Source: Pseudomonas sp. LS1212 (lineage in GTDB: Bacteria > Pseudomonadota > Gammaproteobacteria > Pseudomonadales > Pseudomonadaceae). Taken from it: 64,000 nt of DNA. The notes under the pieces are model-generated. The model was not told the origin of the DNA and did no database searches. It was given only the letters and a program-made list of their open reading frames with translations. This document shows, piece after piece, positions 1 to 7,776 of the stretch; within the stretch, counting starts at the first letter, position 1, and the number at the start of each line of letters is the position of its first letter. The translations under genes and the position numbers were made by a program. Location of the stretch: positions 4,168,001 to 4,232,000 of the forward strand of contig NZ_CP102951.1 of the NCBI RefSeq assembly GCF_024741815.1, written 5' to 3'.

Positions 1-69
1 GTCTCAACTGAGAGAACAAGCTAAGCGCATGCTGCTTTTCTCTGCCATTTGAATCAGAAGCGAACAACC

Positions 70-1041
70 ATGGGTCGAGTCGTTGCTGCCGCGGTGTATA
101 GCGCCGGTAAAAGAGTTACCAATATCAACCTCGATGAAGGCAGCCAATGGGCGAGCACACCCGGTCATTTCGTCTGGATCGGCCTGGAGGAACCCAGCGT
201 CGAGCAACTGACCACCCTGCAACGGCAGTTCAACCTGCATGAACTGGCCATCGAAGACGCCCTGGAGAAGCACAGTCGGCCCAAGCTGGAAACCTTCGGC
301 GATGCGCTGTTTATCGTGACCTACTCACCGATCCGGCACGAGGGCAAGTTGCAGTTCATCGAAACGCATATCTTTGCCGGCAATGGCTACATCATCACTG
401 CCCGCAACGGCAGTTCGGCCTCCTACGCGCGGGTGCGCTCACGCTGCGAAGCGCGCCCCCTGCTGCTCGAACATGGCGAAGACTTCGTGCTGTATGCCCT
501 GCTCGACTTCGTTACCGAGAACTACCAGCCGGTCAGCGAAGCGATCCATGACGAGATCGAGGAGCTCGAGCGCAACGTACTCAGCGGCTCGCTCAAGGAA
601 GGTGACATCCGCCTGCTCCATAACCTGCGCCGTGACATTCTGCGCCTGCATCGCTATGTAGCGCCGATGGTCGAGGTCAGCGAGGAACTGCAGCGCCTGG
701 ACTTCCCATTCATCGACAAGAACATGCGCCCGTATTTTCGCGATGTGCAAATCCACGTCACGCGGCAGATGGAGGACTTGATGGGCATCCGCGACATTGC
801 CAGCCAGACCATTGAAATCGGCATGCTGCTGGAGTCATCGCGGCAAAGCATCACCCAGCGCAAATTCGCCGCCTGGGCAGCGATCCTGGCCTTTCCCACG
901 GCCGTTGCAGGGATTTACGGAATGAACTTCGAGAACATGCCGGAGCTGGCCTGGCAATATGGCTACTTCGGTGTGCTGGGGGTGATTTCCGTGGGCTGTG
1001 TGACGTTGTACGCAAGCTTCAAGCGGTCCGGGTGGCTGTAA
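70..1041 (+). CDS. corA: CorA-family magnesium/cobalt channel
   Basis: Predicted inner-membrane divalent-cation channel of the CorA/ZntB family, 323 residues. A long cytoplasmic N-terminal region rich in charged helices precedes two C-terminal membrane helices (about residues 268-290 and 300-318). The family signature YGMN follows the first helix, within GIYGMNFENMPEL, and forms the mouth of the pore. The preferred start is the ATG at 70 (MGRVVAAAV); a TTG at 49 would add seven residues but has no better ribosome site. A perfect hairpin with arms CATTCCCACGC lies just downstream (about 1062-1087). The neighbouring gene is convergent, so this is probably a single-gene transcript. Whether Mg, Co or another metal is carried cannot be read from the sequence. 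Confidence 0.9.
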   Translation: MGRVVAAAVYSAGKRVTNINLDEGSQWASTPGHFVWIGLEEPSVEQLTTLQRQFNLHELAIEDALEKHSRPKLETFGDALFIVTYSPIRHEGKLQFIETHIFAGNGYIITARNGSSASYARVRSRCEARPLLLEHGEDFVLYALLDFVTENYQPVSEAIHDEIEELERNVLSGSLKEGDIRLLHNLRRDILRLHRYVAPMVEVSEELQRLDFPFIDKNMRPYFRDVQIHVTRQMEDLMGIRDIASQTIEIGMLLESSRQSITQRKFAAWAAILAFPTAVAGIYGMNFENMPELAWQYGYFGVLGVISVGCVTLYASFKRSGWL

Positions 1042-1060
1042 ACGCGGAGCGTCGCAGGAG

Positions 1061-1088
1061 GCATTCCCACGCCAGAGCGTGGGAATGA
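1061..1088. repeat. Intergenic hairpin repeat
   Basis: An 11-bp perfect inverted repeat (CATTCCCACGC / GCGTGGGAATG) with a 4-nt loop lies between two convergent genes. This is a common Pseudomonas intergenic palindrome. It has no T-run, so any role in 3' end formation would be as an RNA-stabilising or bidirectional terminator-like hairpin. Confidence 0.6.
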
Positions 1089-1101
1089 GAGGTAAGACTC
1101 G

Positions 1102-1833
1102 TCAGGAGATCGAGGCGGCCTGGGGTTTATGCGCCACGAAACGCATCATCCACTCGGCCACGGTAGTGCCCTGGTGTTCCTGGGCCAGGCTGGCCATGCC
1201 GGTCTTGTAGACCTGCTCGCCCAGTTTGTCCTGGCGCGCGTCGAGCAAGGCCCGGGAATAGTCGTGAACGAATTCCGGATGCCCCTGGAAGCACAATACC
1301 TGATCGTTGATCTGATAGGCCGCGATCGGGCAGAACTCGCTGGAAGCCACCACGGTAGCGTTTTCCGGTAGTCGGGTGACCTGGTCCTGGTGGCTGATCA
1401 ACAAGGTCAAGTCTTCAACCGCAGGGCTCATCCACGGCGCCTGGTGCGCCAGGGTGTAGCGATGGGTGCCCACGCCCCAGCCTTGGGTCGAGCGCTCGCT
1501 CTTGCCACCCAGCAGCAATGCCAGCAACTGATGACCGAAACACACGCCCAACAGTTTGTCGCCACGCTCGTAGCGCTGCAGCAGGAAGGTCTTGAGCGTT
1601 TCGATCCAGGGGTCTGTGCCGAATGAGTCGGCCTTGCTGCCAGTGACCAGATACGCATCGAACTGCAGATCTTCGCCCGGATAATCGCCATGCATGACGT
1701 TGTACACGCTGAACTGGGCGGCAATCGGCTGGCGGGCAAACAGTTGCTCGAACATCCGTCCGTAGCCCTGGTACTGTTCGACGAGTTCAGGCCGCAGAAC
1801 ATCGGTTTCGAGGATGCAGATGCGTAACGACAT
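1102..1833 (-). CDS. Class I glutamine amidotransferase-like protein
   Basis: A 243-residue stand-alone class I glutamine amidotransferase domain (GATase1, GMP-synthase glutaminase-like). The nucleophile elbow is LGVCFGHQ with Cys near residue 97, and the catalytic His lies in GHPEF near residue 185. Such proteins hydrolyse glutamine or a gamma-glutamyl amide and pass ammonia or the glutamyl group to an acceptor; the acceptor here is unknown. No synthase domain is attached. It is convergent with the corA-like gene and has its own promoter region upstream (1834-1900). Confidence 0.8.
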   Translation of the reverse strand: MSLRICILETDVLRPELVEQYQGYGRMFEQLFARQPIAAQFSVYNVMHGDYPGEDLQFDAYLVTGSKADSFGTDPWIETLKTFLLQRYERGDKLLGVCFGHQLLALLLGGKSERSTQGWGVGTHRYTLAHQAPWMSPAVEDLTLLISHQDQVTRLPENATVVASSEFCPIAAYQINDQVLCFQGHPEFVHDYSRALLDARQDKLGEQVYKTGMASLAQEHQGTTVAEWMMRFVAHKPQAASIS

Positions 1834-2214
1834 AAAAAGTACCCTGGCACGACAAAGGCGATAGTGCCTCTAGCCTGCCTTGAATTCTGGCCTGAAGGCA
1901 AGTGCGAGTCATGACCTGTTCGGGCAGGTTGGACACTCGGACGAACGGTAGCCGGCTAATGGATCCACTTGCATGAGGACGCACGCGTCTAGCAAACGGC
2001 CTTCGACAAGCTGGCAAAACGCCTCATACCTAAAACAACCAATAATTAACGTTATTCATACAAAAGCGTTCTAAACCATGAGTGACGTGGGCCCTAAGGT
2101 TAGAAATGTATCCATTGCTGCCGGGTTTTGCCGGGCATGGATGCGGAACTATCTGTTTTACGCCAGGCCAGATAAGGCGGCGCTCAGGAATAACAACAAA
2201 AAAGGCGGTCAGCC
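1834..2214. other. Intergenic region, 381 bp
   Basis: No convincing gene was found here. It must hold the promoters of the minus-strand amidotransferase and of the small plus-strand peptide at 2215. An AT-rich stretch at about 2035-2075 is the likeliest promoter for the latter. Open frames crossing it look like chance frames. Confidence 0.5.
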
Positions 2215-2310
2215 ATGATCAAGCAAACCAAAGTACGTCAGGCCGGTCTTATTGTCTTCGCCACCACATTACTGCTGATTCTACCGAACCTCAGTCGTCT
2301 GTTCGGTTGA
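2215..2310 (+). CDS. Small single-span membrane peptide, 31 aa
   Basis: Short reading frame of 31 residues: a basic N-terminus (MIKQTKVRQ), one hydrophobic stretch of about 18 residues (AGLIVFATTLLLILPN) and the tail LSRLFG. A purine-rich AAGGCGG lies 7-9 bases before the ATG. The Lys/Arg-rich start followed by one hydrophobic helix is typical of small bacterial inner-membrane peptides. I do not recognise the family. It precedes an exported cytochrome c by 100 bp in the same direction and could share its transcript. Confidence 0.55.
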   Translation: MIKQTKVRQAGLIVFATTLLLILPNLSRLFG

Positions 2311-2410
2311 CCGGCATCTTGCCCCCATTCGTTGATACGTCGGCCTCGGTTGCTTCCGGGGTCGGCGCAGGTGTGCCAATCTTCCTCCCTGAATTGAAGG
2401 AGATTGGCCC

Positions 2411-3211
2411 ATGCGCTATTGGATTGCCCTGCTACCCGCACTGCTGCACGCCCCCCTGTTTGCGGCACAACTGACGCTCGACCTGGGTTCCTCCAGCCGC
2501 ACCTGGCAGACCGAGGCCCTGCTCAAACACCCGCAAGCGCAGACGATCACGATCGAAGACGACGTATCCTACAAAAAGACCATGCAATACCGCGCCGTGC
2601 CCATCAGTGCCCTACTGGGTGGCGTAAGCGCGCAAGATCACTTGCAAGCAGTGGCATCAGACGGTTTCGCGGCGGAAATGCCGGCGGCCCCTTTATTGAG
2701 CAGCGGCCCGGCTCGCGCCTGGCTGGCGGTGGAAGATCCGGCGCAGCCATGGCCACCCCTGGCCAAGGGCAAAGCCAGCGCCGGGCCTTTCTATCTGGTC
2801 TGGACCGCCCCCCAGGCCGGGCATATCAGCCCCGAACAATGGCCCTTCAATGTCGCCAGCATTCGCCGCCTGGCCCCAGTCGCCGAGCGTTTCCCGGCCA
2901 TGCGTCCCGACCCGCGGCTGGCCGCTGAAGATCCGGTGAACCTGGGTTTTGCCCTGTTTCAAAAAAACTGCCTGGCCTGCCACCGTCTCAACGGTGCAGG
3001 TGACGCGCAGATGGGGCCCGATCTGAATATTCCCTATAGTCCGACCGAGTATTTAAGCGGGGATTTCTTGCGGCGTTATATACGCGACCCGCAGAGCCTG
3101 CGGCAGTGGCCGCAGGCGAAGATGCCGGGGTTCAATCAGACCGTGTTGCCGGATGCGGAGTTGGACAAGTTGATTGGTTATCTACGGCACATGGCCGGGC
3201 GAAAACAGTGA
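2411..3211 (+). CDS. Exported c-type cytochrome with N-terminal molybdopterin-oxidoreductase-like domain
   Basis: Periplasmic protein of 266 residues. A signal peptide (first 18 residues, cut near LFAAQ) is followed by a 140-residue domain resembling the fold of molybdopterin-dependent oxidoreductase accessory domains, and then by a C-terminal mono-haem cytochrome c domain. The haem site is CLACH near residue 185, and the axial Met is in AKMPGF near residue 238. It should carry electrons in the periplasm; the redox partner is not encoded nearby. The ATG at 2411 has the ribosome site AAGGAG about 8 bases upstream. A REP hairpin pair follows. Confidence 0.8.
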   Translation: MRYWIALLPALLHAPLFAAQLTLDLGSSSRTWQTEALLKHPQAQTITIEDDVSYKKTMQYRAVPISALLGGVSAQDHLQAVASDGFAAEMPAAPLLSSGPARAWLAVEDPAQPWPPLAKGKASAGPFYLVWTAPQAGHISPEQWPFNVASIRRLAPVAERFPAMRPDPRLAAEDPVNLGFALFQKNCLACHRLNGAGDAQMGPDLNIPYSPTEYLSGDFLRRYIRDPQSLRQWPQAKMPGFNQTVLPDAELDKLIGYLRHMAGRKQ

Positions 3212-3215
3212 CCCA

Positions 3216-3279
3216 ATCGCGGGCAAGCCCGCTCCCACAGGATCACCGCGGTCCTTGTGGGAGCGGGCTTGCCCGCGAT
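3216..3279. repeat. REP pair in inverted orientation
   Basis: ATCGCGGGCAAGCCCGCTCC and its reverse complement face each other across a 14-bp spacer. The unit resembles Pseudomonas REP sequences and lies between two convergent genes. Confidence 0.8.
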
Positions 3280-3305
3280 GCAGCGCTAGCTGCCAATGGC
3301 ATCAC

Positions 3306-4103
3306 TCACTGTTGCTGCACGCTCAACGTCGGCGTAACCAGCACCTTGGCATGCATCTGCTCGAACCCGCCGCCACGGCGCATGCCGCGAACCGGGCAGG
3401 CATCGAGGTAATCCAGGCCCACGGCCAGCTTCAAATGACGCTCTGGCCGCGCCAGCTGGTTGGTCACATCGAAACTGTACCAGGCGTCATCCAGCCAGGC
3501 CTCCGCCCAAGCATGGCTGGCCAGGTGCTCGCTTTCGGCACTGAACAGATACCCCGACACATACCGCGCCGGAACGCCCAGGCTGCGTGCGCAGGCCAGG
3601 AAGGCATGGGTATGGTCCTGACACACGCCTACACGCCCGGCGAAGGCCTCGGCGGCGCTGGTGTCCACTTCGGTGGTGCCCGGTTTATAAGCCATGTGCT
3701 GGTTGAGCGCCTGCATCAGGTCGATCAGTGCCGAGCGATTCTTGCGTTTGCGGCACTCTTTGGCGGCAAAACTGCGCAGCGCCTCGTCGGCCTCGGTCAG
3801 CCGGGTAAAGCGCAGGAACGGCAAGGCCGACTGACTCTCATGTTCAGCCTCTTGCGTTTCGTCGATTTCCACCTGGCCGCGCGCACCGATAATGATCGCG
3901 TCATGGGGCTCATCCAGAGTGAGCACATGCAGGATATTGCCGAACGGGTCCAACTGCGCCCGCACCGGGCGCGGCAGATCGAGCTGCCAACTGAGCACCT
4001 GCTGACGATCGCTGTCATGGGGGGGCAGGCGCAGATACTGGATGCTTGCGCGTACCTGATCTTCATAGTGGTAGGCGGTTTCGTGGCGAATGGTCAGTCT
4101 CAT
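3306..4103 (-). CDS. Transglutaminase-family cysteine protease-like protein
   Basis: A 265-residue protein with an N-terminal bacterial transglutaminase-like beta domain followed by a papain-like transglutaminase core. The catalytic Cys is in GVCQDHTHAF (about residue 163), the His in HAWAEAWL and the Asp in SFDVTNQ. The start ATG overlaps the stop of the alpha-E gene by four bases (ATGA), with GGAGG just upstream, so translation is coupled. It is the last gene of the three-gene set ATP-grasp / alpha-E / transglutaminase, widely conserved in proteobacteria. The set is thought to make or process a peptide or amide product, but its product is not established. Confidence 0.88.
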   Translation of the reverse strand: MRLTIRHETAYHYEDQVRASIQYLRLPPHDSDRQQVLSWQLDLPRPVRAQLDPFGNILHVLTLDEPHDAIIIGARGQVEIDETQEAEHESQSALPFLRFTRLTEADEALRSFAAKECRKRKNRSALIDLMQALNQHMAYKPGTTEVDTSAAEAFAGRVGVCQDHTHAFLACARSLGVPARYVSGYLFSAESEHLASHAWAEAWLDDAWYSFDVTNQLARPERHLKLAVGLDYLDACPVRGMRRGGGFEQMHAKVLVTPTLSVQQQ

Positions 4104-5050
4104 GCTGCCTCCAGGTAAGCGCTGTGAATGGCATTGCCCAGCTGGCGTACCAGCGGGATATATTCGGTCAACCAGGCGTGCAGACCTTCACCGAGGATTT
4201 CATCAATGGCGGTGTAGCGCAGTCGGGCATCGATTTCCACCGCCAGGCGTTGTGCCGGACGACCGTTGGCACCTGGCAGGCTCGCCAGGATCTGGTCGAT
4301 TTCTTCGGTGCAGGCCCGCAGCGAACGCGGCACATCGGCGCGCAGCAACAGCAGCTCGGCCACATGCCTTGCCCCCGGCGCGTCACGGTAAATCTCGGTG
4401 TACGCCTCGAACGACGACAACGCCCGCAACAAGGCACTCCATTGGTAATAACCACGGGCTGAACTGTCGCTGACCGCTTCGGCCTCGTCGCCGAGCATCT
4501 CGTAGCGGGCGTCGAGCAGGCGCAAGGTGTTGTCGGCCCGTTCGATAAAGGTTCCCAGGCGAATGAAACGAAAGGCATCGTTGCGCATGATGGTGCCGTA
4601 GCTGGCGCCTCGGAACAGGTGTGAACGCTCCTTGATCCACTCGCAGAATCGGCTCATGCCGTAACGGCTCAGCCCCTGCTCGGCGATTCCGCGAATCTCC
4701 AGCCAGGTGGCGTTGATGTTTTCCCACATGTCGGCGGTAATCCGCCCACGTACTGCATGGGCACTGGCCCGTGCCGCGCCCAGGCAGCTGTAGATGCTCG
4801 CCGGGTTCGCCGCATCCAGTGCAAAGAAGTGCAGCAAGCGTTCGGCGTGGAGCTGGCCATGACGTTCCAGGTAATCATCCAGGGTGCCGGTTATCAGCAG
4901 CGGCATGGCCATTTCATCGAGGCCATCGCCTCGGCCGTCCTGTGGCATCAACGACAACGAGTAACTGACATCGAGCATCCGCGCGAGATTTTCCGCTCGT
5001 TCCAGATAACGCGACATCCAATACAAATCCGAGGCAGTTCTACTTAACAT
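4100..5050 (-). CDS. Alpha-E domain protein (DUF403)
   Basis: A 316-residue, largely helical protein of the alpha-E family, recognised by its N-terminus (MLSRTASDLYWMSRYLERAEN) and its fixed place between a circularly permuted ATP-grasp gene and a transglutaminase gene. It starts 12 bases after the ATP-grasp stop, with AAGGAT as ribosome site. Biochemical activity is unknown; it is assumed to act with its two neighbours. In some bacteria alpha-E is fused to the ATP-grasp partner, which supports a physical complex. Confidence 0.88.
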   Translation of the reverse strand: MLSRTASDLYWMSRYLERAENLARMLDVSYSLSLMPQDGRGDGLDEMAMPLLITGTLDDYLERHGQLHAERLLHFFALDAANPASIYSCLGAARASAHAVRGRITADMWENINATWLEIRGIAEQGLSRYGMSRFCEWIKERSHLFRGASYGTIMRNDAFRFIRLGTFIERADNTLRLLDARYEMLGDEAEAVSDSSARGYYQWSALLRALSSFEAYTEIYRDAPGARHVAELLLLRADVPRSLRACTEEIDQILASLPGANGRPAQRLAVEIDARLRYTAIDEILGEGLHAWLTEYIPLVRQLGNAIHSAYLEAA

Positions 5051-5062
5051 TGGCAGGCATCC

Positions 5063-6472
5063 TTAATCCTCTACCACCCAGGTGTCCTTGGTTCCACCGC
5101 CCTGGGAGGAGTTGACCACCAGAGAACCCTCACGCAGTGCGACACGGGTCAGGCCACCTGGCACAACCCGGGTCTCGCGGCCGGCCAGCACAAACGGGCG
5201 CAGGTCGATATGACGTGGGGCGATACCGTTCTCGACGAACGTCGGGCACGTCGACAGCGACAAGGTCGGCTGGGCGATGTAGGCATTTGGCCTGGCCTTG
5301 ATCCGGGCGGCAAAGGCCTCGAGCTCGGCGCGCGTGGCGGCAGGCCCGACCAGCATGCCGTAGCCGCCGGAGCCCTGGGTTTCCTTGACCACCAGTTCCG
5401 GCAAATGCGCCAGCACATGGGACAGCTCCTCGGGCTTGCGGCATTGCCAGGTCGGCACGTTCTTGAGGATCGGCTCTTCATCCAGGTAGAAGCGAATCAT
5501 GTCGGTGACATAGGGGTATACCGATTTGTCATCGGCCACCCCGGTGCCGATGGCGTTGGCCAACACCACGTTGCCGGACCGATAGGCCGACAGCAGCCCC
5601 GGCACGCCGAGCATTGATTGCGGGTTGAATGCCAGCGGATCGAGGAAGGCATCGTCCAGGCGCCGGTAAATCACATCCACCGGCTTGGGCCCGTCCGTGG
5701 TGCGCATGAACACGTGGTCGTCACGCACGAACAGGTCGGCGCCCTCCACCAGCTCCACGCCCATTTCCCGCGCCAGGAAGGCATGCTCGAAAAAGGCACT
5801 GTTGAACCGCCCGGGGGTCAGCACCACGACGCTCGGGTTTTCCAGGGGGCTCGAGCTTTTGAGGGTATCGAGCAACAGGTTCGGGTAGTGGTCGATCGGC
5901 GCGATGCGCTGGGCAGCGAACAGCTCGGGAAACAGCCGCATCATCATCTTGCGGTCTTCAAGCATGTAGCTGACACCGCTGGGCGTGCGCAGGTTGTCTT
6001 CCAGCACGTAGTAAGTGCCATCGCCATCACGCACCAGATCGACCCCGGAGATGTGCGAATAGATATCGCGGTGCAGGTTCAAGCCCTGCATGGCCAACTG
6101 GTACTGATCGTTGGCCAGCACCTGCTCGGCCGGAATGATCCCGGCCTTGATGATCCGTTGATCGTGGTAAAGGTCCGCGAGAAACAGGTTCAAGGCCTTG
6201 ACCCGCTGAATACAGCCGCGCTCGACCACCCGCCACTCACTGGCCGGAATACTGCGCGGGATTGTATCGAACGGGATCAATCGCTCGGTGCCCTGCTCGT
6301 CACCGTAGAGCGTGAAAGTGATACCGGCGCGATGAAACAACAAATCGGCCTCTCGTCGCCGTTGTGCCAGAAGCTCCTGAGGCGTCTCGGCCAACCAACG
6401 GGCGAACTCCCGATAGTGCGGACGGACCTGGCCGTCGGCAGCATACATTTCATCAAAATAGGTGCGGATCAT
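5063..6472 (-). CDS. Circularly permuted type 2 ATP-grasp protein
   Basis: A 469-residue protein of the DUF404/DUF407 circularly permuted ATP-grasp group. It carries the ATP-binding glycine-rich segment GSGGYGMLVG near residue 380 and an N-terminal region typical of the family (IRTYFDEMYAADG). ATP-grasp enzymes form amide bonds through an acyl phosphate. The start at 6472 is chosen because AAGGAG lies 8 bases upstream; the frame extends 19 codons further without a ribosome site. It is the first gene of the operon with alpha-E and transglutaminase. Substrate unknown. Confidence 0.88.
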   Translation of the reverse strand: MIRTYFDEMYAADGQVRPHYREFARWLAETPQELLAQRRREADLLFHRAGITFTLYGDEQGTERLIPFDTIPRSIPASEWRVVERGCIQRVKALNLFLADLYHDQRIIKAGIIPAEQVLANDQYQLAMQGLNLHRDIYSHISGVDLVRDGDGTYYVLEDNLRTPSGVSYMLEDRKMMMRLFPELFAAQRIAPIDHYPNLLLDTLKSSSPLENPSVVVLTPGRFNSAFFEHAFLAREMGVELVEGADLFVRDDHVFMRTTDGPKPVDVIYRRLDDAFLDPLAFNPQSMLGVPGLLSAYRSGNVVLANAIGTGVADDKSVYPYVTDMIRFYLDEEPILKNVPTWQCRKPEELSHVLAHLPELVVKETQGSGGYGMLVGPAATRAELEAFAARIKARPNAYIAQPTLSLSTCPTFVENGIAPRHIDLRPFVLAGRETRVVPGGLTRVALREGSLVVNSSQGGGTKDTWVVED

Positions 6473-6852
6473 GCCGTACTCCTTGTCACCCGGACACCAA
6501 GGCCTTCGCAAGGCCCGTGCCAGCGGCATAAGCGCTTTAAATTCAAGCAGTTGACGATGGTTCCCAAAAGCGCCGCACCATTGCCGTGCGGTAACTGCGT
6601 CAACTGATCATCGAGCGCTCCATTGCGAAGCGTGTAACTACCGGCGTATTGCTATGACCAGCATAGACAGAGTTCATTGGGCTGCCCACGAGATATCGCC
6701 GATAATTCATGCACGCCAAGGATCAAACTCCTACGGCAACTCCATTCCGTACTCTTCCCTTTCGGCCACCACTTCGGTGGCCATTTTTTTTTCAAGGCCC
6801 GAAAACGACATCGGCCGACCCGAGGTCAGCCGATGCAAGCCGGTGAATCCAA
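6473..6852. other. Intergenic region, 380 bp, with candidate small RNA
   Basis: Holds the promoter region of the ATP-grasp operon on the minus strand and, on the plus strand, a strong terminator (6764-6792) with no protein gene in front of it. The extended -10-like TGCTATGAC near 6649 would start an RNA of about 130-140 nt ending at that terminator. Confidence 0.4.
6764..6792 (+). terminator. Rho-independent terminator without an upstream gene
   Basis: The stem GGCCACC / GGTGGCC with loop ACTTC is followed by A and nine T. It points in the plus direction, whereas both flanking protein genes are on the minus strand. Confidence 0.75.
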
Positions 6853-7194
6853 TCATGCCAATGGGCGCCTGACCTCCTGCTTGACACCCCAACCTTCGAT
6901 CTCTCCGCCCAGGGGGGCGATGACGGCTTCGAAGTTCTGCTCGAACTCACCAATACCGCCATAGGTGGCGTACATCACCTTGCTCAATTCAAGGCTCCAG
7001 CCGCCGTCATCCCGTTCACTGACTTGCGCACTCAATGACTCTCCACGAAATTTGCCCGCAGCCCTGCGCGCCCGTTCCTCATCCGGGAATATGGCGTAGA
7101 ACTCGATGGGGTGAATACGTGCAAAGTCGAAACCGCCTTCTTTCATGCGGCGCAGCACACTGCTGCTGATGTCTTCTTGATAGGCTGTGCTCAT
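6853..7194 (-). CDS. RraB-like ribonuclease E inhibitor family protein
   Basis: A 113-residue acidic protein of the RraB (regulator of ribonuclease activity B) family. The family core is visible as FPDEERARRAA in the middle and SKVMYATYGGIGEFE towards the C-terminus, ending with the GWGVKQE segment. RraB proteins bind RNase E and modulate mRNA decay in the cytoplasm. Whether this small paralogue does so is not known. It is a single gene, separated on both sides by about 200 bases or more. Confidence 0.75.
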   Translation of the reverse strand: MSTAYQEDISSSVLRRMKEGGFDFARIHPIEFYAIFPDEERARRAAGKFRGESLSAQVSERDDGGWSLELSKVMYATYGGIGEFEQNFEAVIAPLGGEIEGWGVKQEVRRPLA

Positions 7195-7391
7195 GAATCG
7201 TCCTCCTCAATACCGATGGATAGACTTTCAAACTTCCAGGTCCGGCCCTGAACAGGGCAATTGCCGATCAAAAACCTGGAGCAAGCATGGAGCTGACAAG
7301 ATCAGATCGTAGCGAGTGATTCGCTGATCTCGATTGCAGAGTAGCGTGAAGCAAGCGCCGGTGCCAAGAGGGCCTGGTTCAGACCAGGGTT

Positions 7392-7628
7392 TCAAGGCAC
7401 TTCAACGATGGAAAGGATTTTTACGCCGCTGTTCTCTGCCAGCCATGTCTCGGTCGGCGACGCGGTCCGGTCCTGATAGTCATTGAGATCGATCTCATCC
7501 ATGACCGGAAACAAATGCGAACGAATCAGCCGCGCGGCTTCTTCGGCGCTCGGGCGTTGATCGGAGGTCGTTTGCAGGCTGGCTGGAGCACCGCTGTTGT
7601 CGGTGTAAGTGATTTCCCATTCTTTCAT
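7392..7628 (-). CDS. Small conserved hypothetical protein, 78 aa
   Basis: Soluble acidic protein of 78 residues beginning MKEWEITYTDNSG. The start at 7628 is fixed by GAGGAG six bases upstream; a longer frame reaching 7802 runs through the neighbouring terminator and should be ignored. It contains a possible RLIRSHLFPVMDEIDLND helix and no membrane segment. I do not recognise a characterised family. Confidence 0.65.
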   Translation of the reverse strand: MKEWEITYTDNSGAPASLQTTSDQRPSAEEAARLIRSHLFPVMDEIDLNDYQDRTASPTETWLAENSGVKILSIVEVP

Positions 7629-7722
7629 TGGTATCTCCTCAGCAAAGAGAAGCGATGCTGCGTGATACAGGTATACACATTCTTGACCCTGCAAGCCGAA
7701 CATTCGTTCCACGGGCCATAAG

Positions 7723-7758
7723 TAAAAAAAAAGAGGCCCGCCCGCGAGGGGCCTCTTC
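7723..7758 (-). terminator. Rho-independent terminator of the LTA-synthase-like gene
   Basis: Read on the minus strand, the stem GAGGCCCC / GGGCCTC is followed by nine T. It lies directly after the stop codon at 7777 of the LTA-synthase-family gene. Confidence 0.8.
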
Positions 7759-7776
7759 CATTTCAACAGCAGAGGA

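Noticed and set aside
2082..2474. 130-codon plus-strand frame before the cytochrome gene
   Set aside because: Runs through the promoter region, the 31-residue peptide and the cytochrome start in another frame; no ribosome site and no protein-like composition.
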